From the NCBI GenBank assembly GCA_001579985.1, contig LRSR01006168.1, forward strand, positions 1 through 38,868: DNA of 38,868 bases. Direction: 5' to 3'. Shown piece after piece: positions 1 through 11,936 of the stretch. The position numbers were made by a program, and so were the translations under genes. The notes under the pieces were generated by a model, which was given only the letters and a program-made list of their open reading frames with translations, made no database searches and was not told the origin of the DNA. How positions within the stretch are numbered: position 1 is the stretch's first letter; every line of letters starts with the position of its first letter. The DNA is from Hypsibius dujardini (lineage: Eukaryota > Tardigrada > Eutardigrada > Parachela > Hypsibiidae).

Positions 1-1401
1 GAACCGCCGCCACCTACGCATTGGAGAAATTTGTATTAATTATGAAATTAATTTAGGTGTTATTATTATTTCGAATTATTTACCCAACATCTGCATGAGT
101 TGTGCATTCTGGTTGGACCCGGAAGACATGAGGTTGTTACCACCGCCACCTAAAAAACCCCATGAAATTCAAGAACCTCGTAGATAATTTTTTCGTGTTA
201 ACTTTTGTATTAACTAAAAATTCATTATTCAAAATTAAAAACTATAAGTATCTAATCTAATGAAATTAAATTAATGAAAAAATAAAACATTGTATGATCG
301 AATTTAAATTTATTTAACATGTGTTTAGTATCAGTAATAACATAAACATGGCATATTAATAATTGAAAAATATATTTACTTATTTATTATTCATAATAAA
401 TAAATAGTTACTCGAACCCGCAAGTCCACTGAGCATTAAATTGGCACCTCCGCCACCGCCTAATGACTGGAGAGCACTGAGACCTCCGCCACTGCCGACG
501 CTACCTCCGGATAAGAGTCCACTAAGGGCGTTGCTTCCCTGGCCGCCGCCAGCACCAGACAGCAGTCCGCTCAGGGCATTCCCACCGCCGCCGCCACCGG
601 CCCCGGAAAGGAGCCCACTGAGAGCGCTGGTACCTCCGCCTCCTCCTCCTCCGCCAGCTCCTGCCAGCAGGGCGCTTAATCCACCAGCTCCACCACCACC
701 ACCTCCTCCGGCTCCGGCCAACAAACTGGAGAGACCACCTGCACCACCACCAGCTCCTCCTCCAGCTCCAGCTAATAGACTCGAGAGGCCGCCAGCCCCT
801 CCACCCCCTCCGCCGCCTCCACCTAGAAGACCAGAAAGGCCTCCGCCTCCGCCTCCTGACAACATCTATTAAAAGAAAACAGTTGAAAGCACCGCTATGT
901 GGAATCTGTTAATTATGCATTCGAGTCCGCGTATGTGTCTGTGTCTGTGTCTGTGTCTGTGTCTGTGTCTGTGTCTGTGTCTGTGCCTGTGTCTGTGTTT
1001 GTGCCTGTATTTATCTCTATGTCTGTGACTGCCCACCAACATGCGCCACGATGTCTGTCTGATGAGCTAGATTTTTCTTAAGTGTGTTGAAGTCTACAAT
1101 GTTATTGAAGGTTTTCAGCGATCTAAATCAGGGTCGGCTAAATACCTACCGGTCCCACCATCTGCAGCAACGAGCCTAAATCCAGACCGGATCCACCGCC
1201 GCCACCACCGCCAAGTAGCGATCCAAGTCCGCCACCAGCGCCTCCACCTGTGCCCTTACTGGTCAGCGTACTGATCAGCGGCATCAAACTCGCCAGATTG
1301 ATTTGTCCCGTGACTGCACTCCATCTGGTTGATATGAGAAAAACAAAAATAATCCCACTGGTCCACGGCGTTAACAATCCCATAAAATGCATGATTTTCA
1401 T
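1..1401 (-). CDS. Secreted glycine-rich LSxLL-repeat protein, 3'-partial, at least 4 exons
   Basis: Exons on the minus strand: 1401-1150, 865-412, 149-84 and 13-1 (runs off the window). Each has a good acceptor and a GT donor, and phases agree (0, 1, 1). The start ATG at 1401 directly follows a pyrimidine-rich acceptor, so an untranslated exon may lie upstream. The N-terminus has a hydrophobic leader ending near residue 32 (SAVTG/QINLASL). The rest is almost only Gly, Leu, Ser, Ala and Asn, in repeats of the type LSxLLAGAGGG and LSGLLSGAGGG separated by glycine runs; exon 3 turns to Asn/Gln/Met (NNLMSSG, QLMQML). This composition is typical of extracellular structural proteins (silk-, cuticle- or matrix-like) or glycine-rich defence peptides; I cannot choose between them. 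Exons 3 and 4 both start GTGGCGG, so they look like duplicates of one unit. Confidence 0.7.
932..1005. repeat. (GTGTCT)n microsatellite in intron 1 of the glycine-rich gene
   Basis: About ten hexamer copies in a row, decaying at the right end to TGTGCCTGT and TTTGTGCC. It lies between exons 1 and 2 of the minus-strand glycine-rich gene. Confidence 0.9.
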
Positions 1402-3132
1402 CTGGAAGGAAGATATTTCTTTTGATTCGGCGAGGACAGAGAGACAACATTAATTATGCCCAGTGACAGTGAAAACTAAAATTCACAACATCATTGTCGT
1501 ACATCGAAAAGTGTTGTTTGAACATGGACAGTTTTGCTGCTGATCATCTGTCCATCATCACCAAGAGATGCAGCAATGGTGGTGCATAGGCAATGGTGCA
1601 TAACGCAAGCGCGAGGGGCCAAATGATGCCGTTGTCTTTTCCGTTATTGCTTCTGAGCTGAGAGATATTACGTATTTTTTGCATTTTGACGGCTCTCACC
1701 GTACTGTATATTTGACGGCCATCACACACGGCATGTCGGCTTCTGTGTCATGACCGCAATACCGAGCGCTCATCATCAGCCATTGCTTGCCGGCAAAATC
1801 AGCGGAGAGAAAAAATTAGAAAAAGAAACCGATTATTACGTAGGTGTAGGAGATATATATGCAGCCACGCTGTCTGCTGATGTTGGGTCCGAAGACGATC
1901 ACTTCCGCAACTTCACGGTTGACTACTGGCGCCACCCACACTTCATAGTCATATACCCGTGAAGACTGTATTGTGGTCAAGCATCTTTTACTCATAATCA
2001 CTTGTGTCACATGTTATATTCTTCTATAGTTTTTCGGTCGGAGGTGTATTCTTTTGCTGTTAGACTTTTTTTTTAAATAGTTTGTTATTATGTTTATATT
2101 TATATTTATTTATATTTAAAACAATTCCTAGTGATAATTTGAAATTATTTAAAATTAAGATTATTAAAATTAAAAATTATTTACATTTATAATTATTTAT
2201 AATTAAAATTATTAGGAAGTACAGTTTGTTATTATAAAGCGTTCTGAGTCGTATCAAATGAAATTATTTTTGTCTGGGTTTTCAGTCTGTAAAATAATTT
2301 TGATGTTTGGTTTTTCATTCTGTAATATTGCCTTTTTTTGCTATTAAACTTTCATAAAAAATAATTTTTCAATTTTTGTGCTGCTTTTATTTTTGGGCTG
2401 TTATTAGGAACTGTGTTACGATACACAAAGTCGTGTAGTAATTATTACTAAGCAAGGGTATGGCGCGTAATAATCAGAATATATGACCATGCTGGTCGTA
2501 AACCTATTTCGTCAAACTGTTCCATATCACTTTCATGAAGCCGTACGTCGTTCGGTACGATACAATTGCTGTACGCACGATAGCCAGACAAGCACTATGC
2601 ATTAAATCCCCAGATGCATGAATTACATTGAATTCCCTAGAAAAGAATGGTTTTTCTTTAGACTGTAGCGGTATTACCGTGTAAAGTAGTGGCTGCATCA
2701 AATAAACGATTCCTTGATTGTCTCTGAAATATTTAGGAATTTTATTCAAACCACCCCCCCTCTGAATCATACCCCGCTCCACAACTTTGCTACTAGAACG
2801 TGTACCTCATTTGATGCTAATTTGATCACTGATAAAATAATTGTACAATTGCACCATACGTGGCAGCAGATCACTTTGCAATTTTTCATTTTTAACGTTA
2901 AAAAAAGTCAGTTCGTTAACTCTTATTCGCCCTTAAATATTTGTAAATCTGAAAAAGTTACAAGGTGTTTTGCTTTTACCGACGGTAAGAGGATAAGCCG
3001 ACCCTCGCACTTTAATTTAGAAGGTTAGGGGCCAACCCAATAAGATACAGTGGCTGTCCTATCATTTGACGAGAAAACTTTCATACACATTGAAGAATGC
3101 AACTGATGCTAGTACGAGAAAAGAGGTCCTGT

Positions 3133-3180
3133 CTCCCCCCCCCCAAGGTGGGGGGAGGGGCTCCGCCCCCGCACCCCCTC
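3133..3180. repeat. GC-rich hairpin / low-complexity tract
   Basis: A C10 run is followed by AAGGTGGGGGGAGGGG and then CTCCGCCCCCGCACCCCC, so G- and C-rich arms can pair. Similar 'ctccgccccc' cores occur inside other elements near 7830, 7905, 13800 and 19010, suggesting a shared repeat end. Confidence 0.55.
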
Positions 3181-3552
3181 ACTGCTCTCGCTTGTACGGT
3201 ATCGGTCTTCATCGGTCAGCAAAGTGAAACGAGTTTTATTGTAACACGGACAAAAAGAAAGAGACAGCCAAAAAAATGCCGAAGTAAAATAAATGAAGAC
3301 TAGTTAATTTCAAGCGGTGATCAGATGCAGATAATGTAATTAAAAAAAGTTCAGCATCACGCTACGTGGCTCGGAAAATTTCATGAATGTCGCTTGAACG
3401 CGATGGGTCAATAGGAAGACTCCATGTTTCAATAATTTTTTTAAAAACCATTTTGATTGCGTTTCTGGACAATGCCGCCCATTTTCTCTTCGGATATCCG
3501 AAACTGAGTTGGAGATCGGCTCAGTTTTGTAAAGACTGACGGTTGACGACAA

Positions 3553-3963
3553 TTGATCGACCCTGATTATCACGAACCTTGTACTATATTATTGGGTCAT
3601 TACAGGTGTGGCTCACGGCAGTCTTACATCCTTTATCTCACCATTGAGTACAATTACGTTGGCCGACTCTGCCCTCTTCAATGCCGATTAGTTTTGGAAG
3701 GTATATCGCTCAACGGTACAGCAGAAGACTCTCCTGTTGGCAATCTCGTAGAGCCAGAGCTACTTAGACACCATCCGGTGTGTGCGGTGTCTTCAGGCAC
3801 CTGTTCAGGCACCTGTTCCGTCTTCTTCAATTTTTCACACGTCCGTGCGCTTTGTCAAAGAACCTTTGATTATGCATCCTTTCTTTCGTCGCTGCCCAGT
3901 AGTCCGGATGCGGCTCCACGAACACATATGCTGTGTGAGTATGTGTCTTTAACCTCAAGCTGA
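3553..3963 (+). other. Unassigned open reading frame, possibly a remnant
   Basis: A 136-codon frame, cysteine-rich in its middle, containing a perfect 12-bp tandem duplication (CAGGCACCTGTT twice, near 3796-3819). An acceptor-like CATTACAG at about 3605 could start an exon inside it. A second short frame, +1 relative, runs from about 3960 to a stop at 4042 and would encode a C-terminus ending SSSIIY. I recognise no family, and no matching neighbouring exons were found. It may be noise or a decayed gene. Confidence 0.2.
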
Positions 3964-4550
3964 TGTTGCCCCCTCAACGGAAGTTGCCTCTCCGATTCCG
4001 TTGGACGCAGCTGCCGCTGAATCCTCAAGTATCATATACTGATTTGAGATGTAAACAATACATGCTCCCTTGCATCTTATGAATCGTATTTTTTATTCGA
4101 TTTACCGACGCCGAGACACAAGTGGATAAATAAATATATATATATATATATAGTGGATATATATGACTGCGTCAGGGCGCAATCTTCTCCATTTGACTTG
4201 ACCCTTAAGCTGTTTTCAGGCATTATAAATTTACTTCCTGTCACCACATGTGCCCCTTGGGAACTGCCTTAAAAGGGCAGTCTGAAATTAATCCCCGGAA
4301 GGCTACCACAATTCTCTGCAATCCCTATTCAGCGGATGTGCACGCGAGTCTAGGAAAATTTCATCCTCAGGTTCACTTCAAGGCGGCATCTTTCTAAGTT
4401 CTAAGGCGGCATCTAATACAATATGTATTATATTTAATTTTTCCATTGGAACGCCCGTGTGTAGTTACCTCCTCTTTCCAGGACTTGAGTTTTAAGCCTT
4501 GCAATTCATGCAAGACAAATATCATTCGTCAATATTTCTGAGCATTAAAA

Positions 4551-7500
4551 ATGTCTGTGCAAAATACGGACAGAGTAATCCGGCTGTTGATTATTGCCGG
4601 TTGTCTCGTCGCGTCGTCGAACACGAAAAATATTGAGATCATCACCGTGGTGCCGTACGACGTGGGCGTGGCGCCGGACATTCGGGTGACCGGGGCGGCG
4701 TACGATCTGGCGGCTGAAGGCCTGATGAAGGTTCCCTCCCGGGTATCGATGACGGGAACAGAAGAAAGGCCCATCAACGTCACCATCACACATCTCTTCA
4801 ACGCGGCAAATTCGGACCTTATTCAATCCTGCAATGATATTGCATCTCGGTCTGTGGCCTTACTGGCGGACTATTATACCAAACACTATCGAGGGGATAC
4901 TTGTTATGCCGTGGTCACCACACGTAAGAATGCTGTGAAAGGGAATCTTAAGAACATTATATATATTAATTTGTTTAAAAAGATAACTACATCCGTTTTA
5001 GGAAAACTGTATTTTATTTCGAGTGAACCTGTAGAATATTATTGCTACTGCAAGATTTTAATAATAGCGCAACGCAATTCATGCGCCACAACAAAATTAC
5101 GAGTACATTAATTTACTTCACGAATTTTGCGGTGAATGGATGATTTGATTGATGAATGATTGATGGAAAATTTTTCATAATTTAGGACGTCGTGTTTTTG
5201 CATTAATCAATTCGCTTAAATTTAAAGCTTTAAATATTAAGGGTCAAAGAAAAGGTGGAATAATTTAGAAAACGCCAGTTTTTCTATTAAATATTTTTCA
5301 GATAATAAAATTTGGTTAGGCTGGGAATATTTCTAGTTAATAAAACAGAACATTTTGTTTTTGCATTAGTCACTTGACATACAAAATTCTGTTAAAATTT
5401 GGAAAGTAAATATTATGGATTATTAAAAATGTAACAAAAACTGGGAACTTCGTGTTTTTTGCATTAATTATTTCTACTGCAAAATTCTAACAAAATTGGA
5501 AGGATGGAAAAATAGAGGAAGGCCGCGGATGAGCTTTGCAATTGATGCTTAAAAAGAGAATAACGTTCTTTTTCAGCATGTAACGACTTGGAAGGAATCA
5601 ATAGTTTAGCAACAGGTACCGTTCCGAAACGGATCGTCATCTGTCGTGTCAAAAAGAGCGCATGTTAATTAAGCTTTCTTCTAGGCTTTGATTTACCGCT
5701 CTTCACCACGTAGGTCTTCATGGGCAAACCCCAATTCATTTGCTTTTAAATAACATGCTCTTCTTAATGTATCAGGAGCATAGCGAAGCACGATTTTGTG
5801 GACCCCATGCGAGGATCTCCGGAGTCCGTCGCGACCTGCGGGATTTTTGCCAGCTACACAGCCGTTCTGATTGAGATACTCCGCGACTACGCCTGGTTCC
5901 GTGTGACCGTCATCCTGGACACAACTGCCGCGCCTACTTTCTACAGAGACTTGGGGAACACTTTTCTGGAGGACGTCAAAGTGAATCGCTCTGATGCGTT
6001 CGAGGTGGAGCTTTATGCACTGAAAGATATCAACTCTGATGAGGCCATCACCGGTGCTTTAACCTTCGCGAGAATGCGAAGCCGAGGTACGAACGAGTGT
6101 CCTTTTACTGCGGGATCGGGATGGATGTTTTAATCCTGATCCGACTGAAATTTGTGGTTGTACAAATGCACGAATTTTTGCCAATCTATTTATTGAACGT
6201 TTCAGTTCTTGTCCTTTTGACCCCTGGACTTGCTACAATCCGGATTTTGGTGAGTGTTTGTCGGCAGAAATAAATTCCTCCAAACAAACGGAATTGTCGG
6301 GCAAACAATTATATTAAGGTCAAAGCTATTCGGCCGGATTTTCTCCGGCTGAATAGCCAAGTCACTATCCAGCCGGGTTTTCTCCGGCTGAATAGCCAAG
6401 TCACTATCCAGCCGGATTTTCTCCGGCTGAATAGCCAAGTCACTATCCAGCCGGGTTTTCTCCGGCTGCATGGGCAAGCCAATAGTTGGCCTGCTCGGTC
6501 CGACTTTTTTCACAATATGAAGCCAACTGTCAATTTTGAAGCAGATTATTGGACTTGGGTGAAATTACAGTGAAAAATTCATAGAAGTCGCAGAAACCTA
6601 GGAGTGTATACCAGTTCCAAGGAGACTTGATGGCGAGATCTCAAGGACGACAACCCACGCGAACGAGATTTGTAGAGAGTGTTCCAATTATCCTTCATAG
6701 TTATTCGTTTGAGTGTTTCCACAAAGTTTTGCCAGCTCAATGGAAACGGGAAAAACTTTCCAAAACTGGAAAGAGTTTGAGCATTCGATTATTCGCTAGT
6801 TTTTCTCCTTATTACTCCGTATTTATGTACGCCAAGCTGAGAGAAAGCCGGCTAAGTGATTTCTCTGTATTGCTGGTGAAAAAAACCCCGGCTAAACAGT
6901 GGTTGGCCTATACAGCCGTGAAAGTCCGGCTGGATAGTGACTTAAAGCTGCTCACAAGGAAATGAGACCACTCTGGACGGCGAATTTCTTTATATCTGTT
7001 TGCTGTTACCGATGCACTATTGCCTGATCTCTTCGATTCCATCGAGAAAATCGGCAGAAAACCAGAACTACTATTTTAAATAAATATAAACTGACCAGTG
7101 GTAGTATATAGGGGGCGCTGTCTATGTTACCGTCTCTGTGAATTAATCAATCAATAAATTTGTCTGCGTTTATTCAATCAATCTGTCCGTTCAAAATCAA
7201 ATAATCAATTAGTACATGTTTCAGTAACATAGACAGCGCCCTCTATATACTACCACTGGTCAGTTTTTATTTAATTTAAAATAGTAGTTCTAATTTTCTG
7301 CCGATTTTCTCGACGGAATCGAAGAGACCACGCAACAGTGCATCGGTAACAGCAAACAGATATAAAGAAATTCGCCTTCCAGAGTGGTCTCATTTCCTTG
7401 TCAGCCGGAGAAAACCCGGCTGGATAGTGACTTGGCTATTCAGCCGGAGAAACTCCGGCCGAATAGCCAGTTCCTTATTTTAAATATGCAATGAAAATTG

Positions 7501-10500
7501 CAAAACGTACAGACAATTTCATGACATTCATTTCCACTAAATTGGGACGATTTTCAGAGGCGAATTCCAAAACAACTCCAAATCGTTTTCCAAATTATTT
7601 CAATATTAATGTTGATTTAAAAAGTTATTTCATCGACGAATCTCCGAGAACTGTTTTTGTACACATTTTTAAAGTTGCGAAAACACTGGAATATTCCGTT
7701 TTCCTCGATCTTCACCGTAAAAATGACGATTTATCGAAATGCACTAAATATAAATATTTTAATGCTACCCATTTCAAATTTAACTGAGAATTTACTGGCG
7801 TAATCCAAATATTTTTTGGACATCAGGGGGCGGAGCTACATGCCAATTCTGGGAAGCTTCTTTGGAATTTTTGGTCCTTTTTGAAAACTGTCCATACCTC
7901 CGCCCCCTTTATCTCCGAAAAATATTTCGTTGACACCTATCGATTTCATATAAAATTTGAGTTAGGATATTCTAAAAAAAACATATTTAGTGCATCTCAA
8001 AGAATCGCCATTTTTACAGTGAAAATCAAGCAAAACTAAATATTCCGGTGTTTTCATAACTTTGAAAATGCGTAAAAAAAGTTCTCGGAGATTCGCCGAT
8101 GAAATAATTTTTTAAATAAACATTAATATTGAGATAATTTACAAACGAAATTGGAGACATTTTGAAATCCATCTCTGTAAATGTTTGGTAGTGTAAATGT
8201 CCCTACGTTTCTTTCTAGGTGTTAGGAAAACTAGACATGACCGAAAACCTTTGTCTTGAAGTTAGAAGTGTTTAGAAGTAATCTTAAGTTTTTCAATTGT
8301 TTCAAGCTTTTTCATAGGAATACTAGACGATTGTGATCCTAACTGTAATGTTGGTTTAACAAAAGACTTTTTGCTGCAGAAAATGGCGGACTCTCTCGGT
8401 ATGTCAAAAGATGGCGAATATGTACGTGTATTTTCATACCTCCAATGAACGTACGGTAGACGACCAATCTCCCTGATTGAAGTCACATGCTTGGTGGCAC
8501 TTCTTTCAGGCATTCATCAATGTCCAACCGCTCCTGGGAATCGCTTATGCAAATTTGAATCAGTTCCTGTATCATCTCAATAACACGGTACCCAACTTGG
8601 ACATATACCTTTGGCCAGAAACATCGGGACCCTCGATTTGTCAAAAGGCAATTTGTTACCACAAGGCTGCAGGTTATACAAAAATTGCTTTGATTTGAGG
8701 CGGAAATAGCTGGTCACAAGATTTACACTGCGCATTTGCACAACACAGATTTACACGTGGGGTCTTGTGGCCAACTATTTCCGCCTCAAATCAAAGCAGC
8801 CTGCAGCCGTGTACTAGCAAATTGCCTCTTGACAATCGAGCGTCCCGATTTTTCTGGCCAAAGGTGGTACCACATATGATTACAGCACAGTTGTGCTTGT
8901 GTGTTGGTTTCAAACTCCTAACTGACCATACATAACCAAAATTAGTGTACAATGTATTAGCAAAGAGAATAGCAGTAACTGTATATTCAAATTATCCTTA
9001 AGATATTGAAGTTGGTCTCGTTGATGCTTGTGTGCTGGTCTCAACTCCCAACTGACCATATATACCATACACTTCTCTTTCGGTGGTAGAACTCCAAGGC
9101 ATTACGTTCGCTCATCCTCGTTGCTTATGGCTTATCGGATAATAACATGCGCAATTTGAATGCCCAGCTTGCGGCGAAGGCCCTGACCAACTACAACTAC
9201 TCCTTCCCCGCCGGTAGTCAGGTGCATTTTCCATTAAATCAATCTAGAAATTTTTCACGAATTATTTTTATTATTTTAATATACTTAAATTGGTCTGGAA
9301 TGATTTTAATTAATATTACTTCATCTTATTATTAAAGTTTAAAATTAATGTACAATGTATCAGCAAAGATAAAGCAGTAAATGCATATTCAAATCATCCT
9401 TAAGATACTGATTTAATATTGTACCGTTGAGACTGTAATTAATATTTAAATTTTATAAAAAAAATCTTTCCACCCACTTTAGCCGCTGGACTCGTTCAGT
9501 GTGAAGGCATCATACGATGTTGTGGAGTTGTTTGCGACAGCTGTCCAGGAGATGAATGGAATCCCCATCAAAAGTAACAGTAACGGAAACAGCGGTTGCA
9601 GCGGACTCCATGTGGTGCAGCGGTTGCGCAATAGAACGTTCCAGCTAACCTCAGGCGAGGTTTTCATTAACGCCGAAAGCGTCAGGAACCTCGACCTTCA
9701 AATTTATGATTACAACACCTCGACGGCGAGCATCCAAGTAAGCTACCAGTTCAACGTAGAAAAAGCCTGAGAAGGGAGATAAGTTTAGCTAACAGCTGCG
9801 CACACTTAGTTTTCACTCAGGAAGTCTGCGCACACTTAGTTTTCACTTAGTTTTCACTGCGGGCACTTAGTTTCCTATTTCATTATGATTATTTTTCCGA
9901 GGCTGCGGGCACTTATTTTTACTATGTATTTGTAATGGGACCTAGATTGCATGTAATTGTTTGTATAACAGTAGAGGGCAGTAGGGATCCGGTTCAGGCT
10001 CACACTAGTAAGGAAAGTAGTCAATGGAAGTAAAGAGAGTAGAATCTCCATTGAACAAAGTACATTGTTGCTGATTAAGTCAGATTATGGGACACGTATA
10101 ACCGTAGTCTATAGATATCGCAGATAGTTAGTTGAACGGTAGAACTGAGGAGGAGTATAACGGGGTCATAAAAAACCAACGCAGGAACTTGAAGCCGAAA
10201 ACTGCACTGCAGTTCTTTAGTGTAGTACATCGGTTTGTATGGCAAAAGATACTAAAATCTGCATATAATAGTTTGCATTAGTTTCATTTAATACTAAAAG
10301 TAAGTGTCCTCAGCCTAAACTAAGTGTATATTTAAAAAACCAAGTGTAACTAAAAGTAAGTGCCCGCAGCAAACTAAGTGAAAACTAAGTGTCCGCGGTC
10401 TTCCTGAGTGAAACTAAGTGCCCGTAGGGGTCACCATACGTTTAGTGAGGTCGGAAGTTTAAAAATCATACAAAGCGTTGCCGCTATCCCTTTGTATAGA

Positions 10501-11936
10501 ACATTCTGTTATTCATATTCAAACAAAATTTGAACATTTTTGGGAATAAAATCCAGTCTCGCAGTGCAGGAAGAAGTAATTAGCACCAAGAAGGTGGAAT
10601 CCGCGCACTTTCTCCCTGATCTGCGTCGCGGAGGAAGGAAGGGGAAATTAGCACATCCGAACGTTAAACCCATAACAAAATTTGAGATAATGAGTTGCGG
10701 CGCGATCCGGCGTTTTTATTTTTTCAAAAATTAGGAAATGAAAATAAAGTCTTCGGATTAAATTTTGAAAAGTCTATACTTTTTGGTCCTCGACAATATC
10801 ATTTTTTTATATAAATATTCATACGGTTTATTTTTACAACCGCGTGAAAACTGCGAAAAACAGGTTTTGCTGGGTACGATTCTCCCTAATCAGTTTCAGT
10901 CTGAAGTAGGAGATCGAGGGATGATAAAGAGTCGTACGGCCTGATACCACAATAAATATGGTCTCGGTCAGTCTGGTCAGGAAAGAAGAGCACGACACGC
11001 ACGCCCATTTTTAAACATTCATCTTCCCCTCCCCCGCTGAATCCTAACTATGTTGGATCACCTTCACACTGCGTCATGTATATTTACCACATGCATGTGT
11101 AAAATGTAAAATTTACATAGAATATTATGCAAAATGTATGCAATACATATAACTACATATTTTGTAGCGCCAACGGAGTTGAATTTAAACGTACCTATAA
11201 GCCAGTTCTGTCATTCGTTAACACAACAAACAAACGAAACAATTTATTTATATACATGTAAATATTTACATAATACATGTAAATCCATGCAGTAATAGTT
11301 ACAAAAAAATAAGTTAAAAACTATACAGTATAATTAAACTAGACAATATTTTGATATAGTACATTTTTGTATATAAATACCTGTATATTTATATACACAA
11401 ATGCTGTAAGCACAAATCAACTTTAATCTGTAGGCATTTTATTCTTTCTCCAGGCACTTGGTGGATACAAATGGCAGACTGGAAAGTTCATATGGGATAA
11501 GGCGCACCTAATTGAGTGGCCAACGGCCGATGGATTGCCGCCCAAAAATAAGCCGGCTTGCGGTTTTTTGGAAGCCCGAGGATCATGTGGTGAGCCTGCA
11601 ATTTGACTATATGTATAAGACATACCTACAAGTATATAGTGTTTTAGGCGGTCTAAGTATGACCTCTCAGGCCGTCACTGCTTCAACGGTAGTGGCTTTG
11701 ACCATTTTTGGGATGGCTCTAGCTGCCTGGTGAGTGTCTGGTACTCTGGTACTTGCTGCACGTCCATTATACAATCAGACTGCAGTGAAGCAAATGTCTT
11801 TTTTTGGTGCGACATTAGGTGCTTCCTTCCAGGATGGAGGGAACGGGTAGACTACAGCGACTGGTGGGAATTGCAACACACTAACTTGTCCCGTGAATGC
11901 GGGCGCTATTCGCGCGAACTTACAGAACTCGCTTGA
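4551..11936 (+). CDS. Receptor R1: ANF/guanylyl-cyclase-type ligand-binding receptor without cyclase domain
   Basis: Twelve exons: 4551-4923, 5577-5615, 5685-5709, 5776-6086, 6206-6249, 8380-8421, 8510-8587, 9090-9221, 9483-9737, 11454-11589, 11648-11729, 11819-11936. They sum to 1635 nt (544 aa). Order: leader (residues 1-26, core LLIIAGCLVASS); ectodomain opening IEIITVVPYDVGVAPDI; membrane-proximal IEWPTADGLPPKNKPACGF...C, the classical end of receptor guanylyl cyclase ectodomains; one TM helix (about 485-505); tail with SDWWELQ. N-glycosylation sites include NVT, NRT and NTST. Kinase and cyclase domains are absent. Likely role: cell-surface ligand binding or clearance, with Trp-Trp tail signalling or trafficking; ligand unknown. 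Exon 10 ends three codons earlier than in its paralogues. Exon 12 has two possible acceptors; only the upstream one (AG at 11817-11818) keeps the frame. The large introns 5 and 9 hold foldback elements. Confidence 0.85.
6320..7480. mobile_element. Foldback element in R1 intron 5
   Basis: Near-perfect inverted arms of about 180 bp (6950-7130 against 7224-7400) flank a 90-bp loop. Outside them lie inverted copies of a CAGCCGGAGAAAACCCGGCTGG-type unit (6333-6488 left, about 7400-7468 right, opposite orientation). No transposase frame is visible, so it is a non-autonomous foldback/MITE-type element. Confidence 0.75.
6333..6488. repeat. 39-bp tandem repeat, four copies
   Basis: Copies start at 6333, 6372, 6411 and 6450, exactly 39 bp apart. 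Each contains the palindrome GCCGG(A/G)TTTTCTCCGGC followed by TGAATAGCCAAGTCACTATCCA. The minus strand is open through all four, giving a repeated 13-residue frame, which is a by-product of the period being a multiple of three. Confidence 0.9.
7550..8185. mobile_element. Second foldback element in R1 intron 5
   Basis: Sequence at about 7550-7762 is repeated inverted, at roughly 80% identity, at about 7973-8185 (shared blocks include CAATATTAATGTT and GAATCTCCGAGAACT). The centre holds a smaller pair of GGGGGCGGAG / CTCCGCCCCC ends. The open frame at 7491-7787 lies inside an arm and is not a gene. Confidence 0.65.
8607..8870. mobile_element. Inverted-repeat element in R1 intron 7
   Basis: The left arm (about 8607-8718, TTTGGCCAGAAACATCGGGA ... 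CAAGGCTGCAGG) is repeated inverted at about 8763-8870. A related copy lies in R2 intron 1 at 14029-14180. It starts about 20 bp after the exon 7 donor. Confidence 0.75.
9786..10432. mobile_element. Foldback element in R1 intron 9
   Basis: Both ends are built from repeated GCGGGCACTTAGTTTTCACT-like units in opposite orientation (9786-9930 and 10285-10432), enclosing about 350 bp of unrelated sequence. No open frame of note. Confidence 0.7.

Larger units (their letters stand above)
1402..4550. other. Intergenic region between the glycine-rich gene and receptor R1
   Basis: The two genes diverge from this 3.1-kb spacer, so it should hold both promoters. It contains an AT-rich tract (about 2040-2400), a GC-rich hairpin (3133-3180) and a TA run (4130-4152). 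Open frames at 2504-2782 (-) and 3553-3963 (+) are present but I could not tie them to a family. No clear TATA box was found close to either start. Confidence 0.6.

Noticed and set aside
441-872. Proline-rich plus-strand frame
   Set aside because: It is the antisense of the glycine-rich exon (GGN read backwards gives NCC), with no splice or start support.
1750-1962. 70-codon plus-strand frame
   Set aside because: Short, overlapped by another frame on the opposite strand, and without leader, domain or splice context.
2504-2782. 92-codon minus-strand frame
   Set aside because: Protein-like in parts, but no family, splice partners or regulatory context; I could not support it.
7491-7787. 98-codon plus-strand frame in R1 intron 5
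   Set aside because: Lies in one arm of an inverted repeat whose other arm is not coding.
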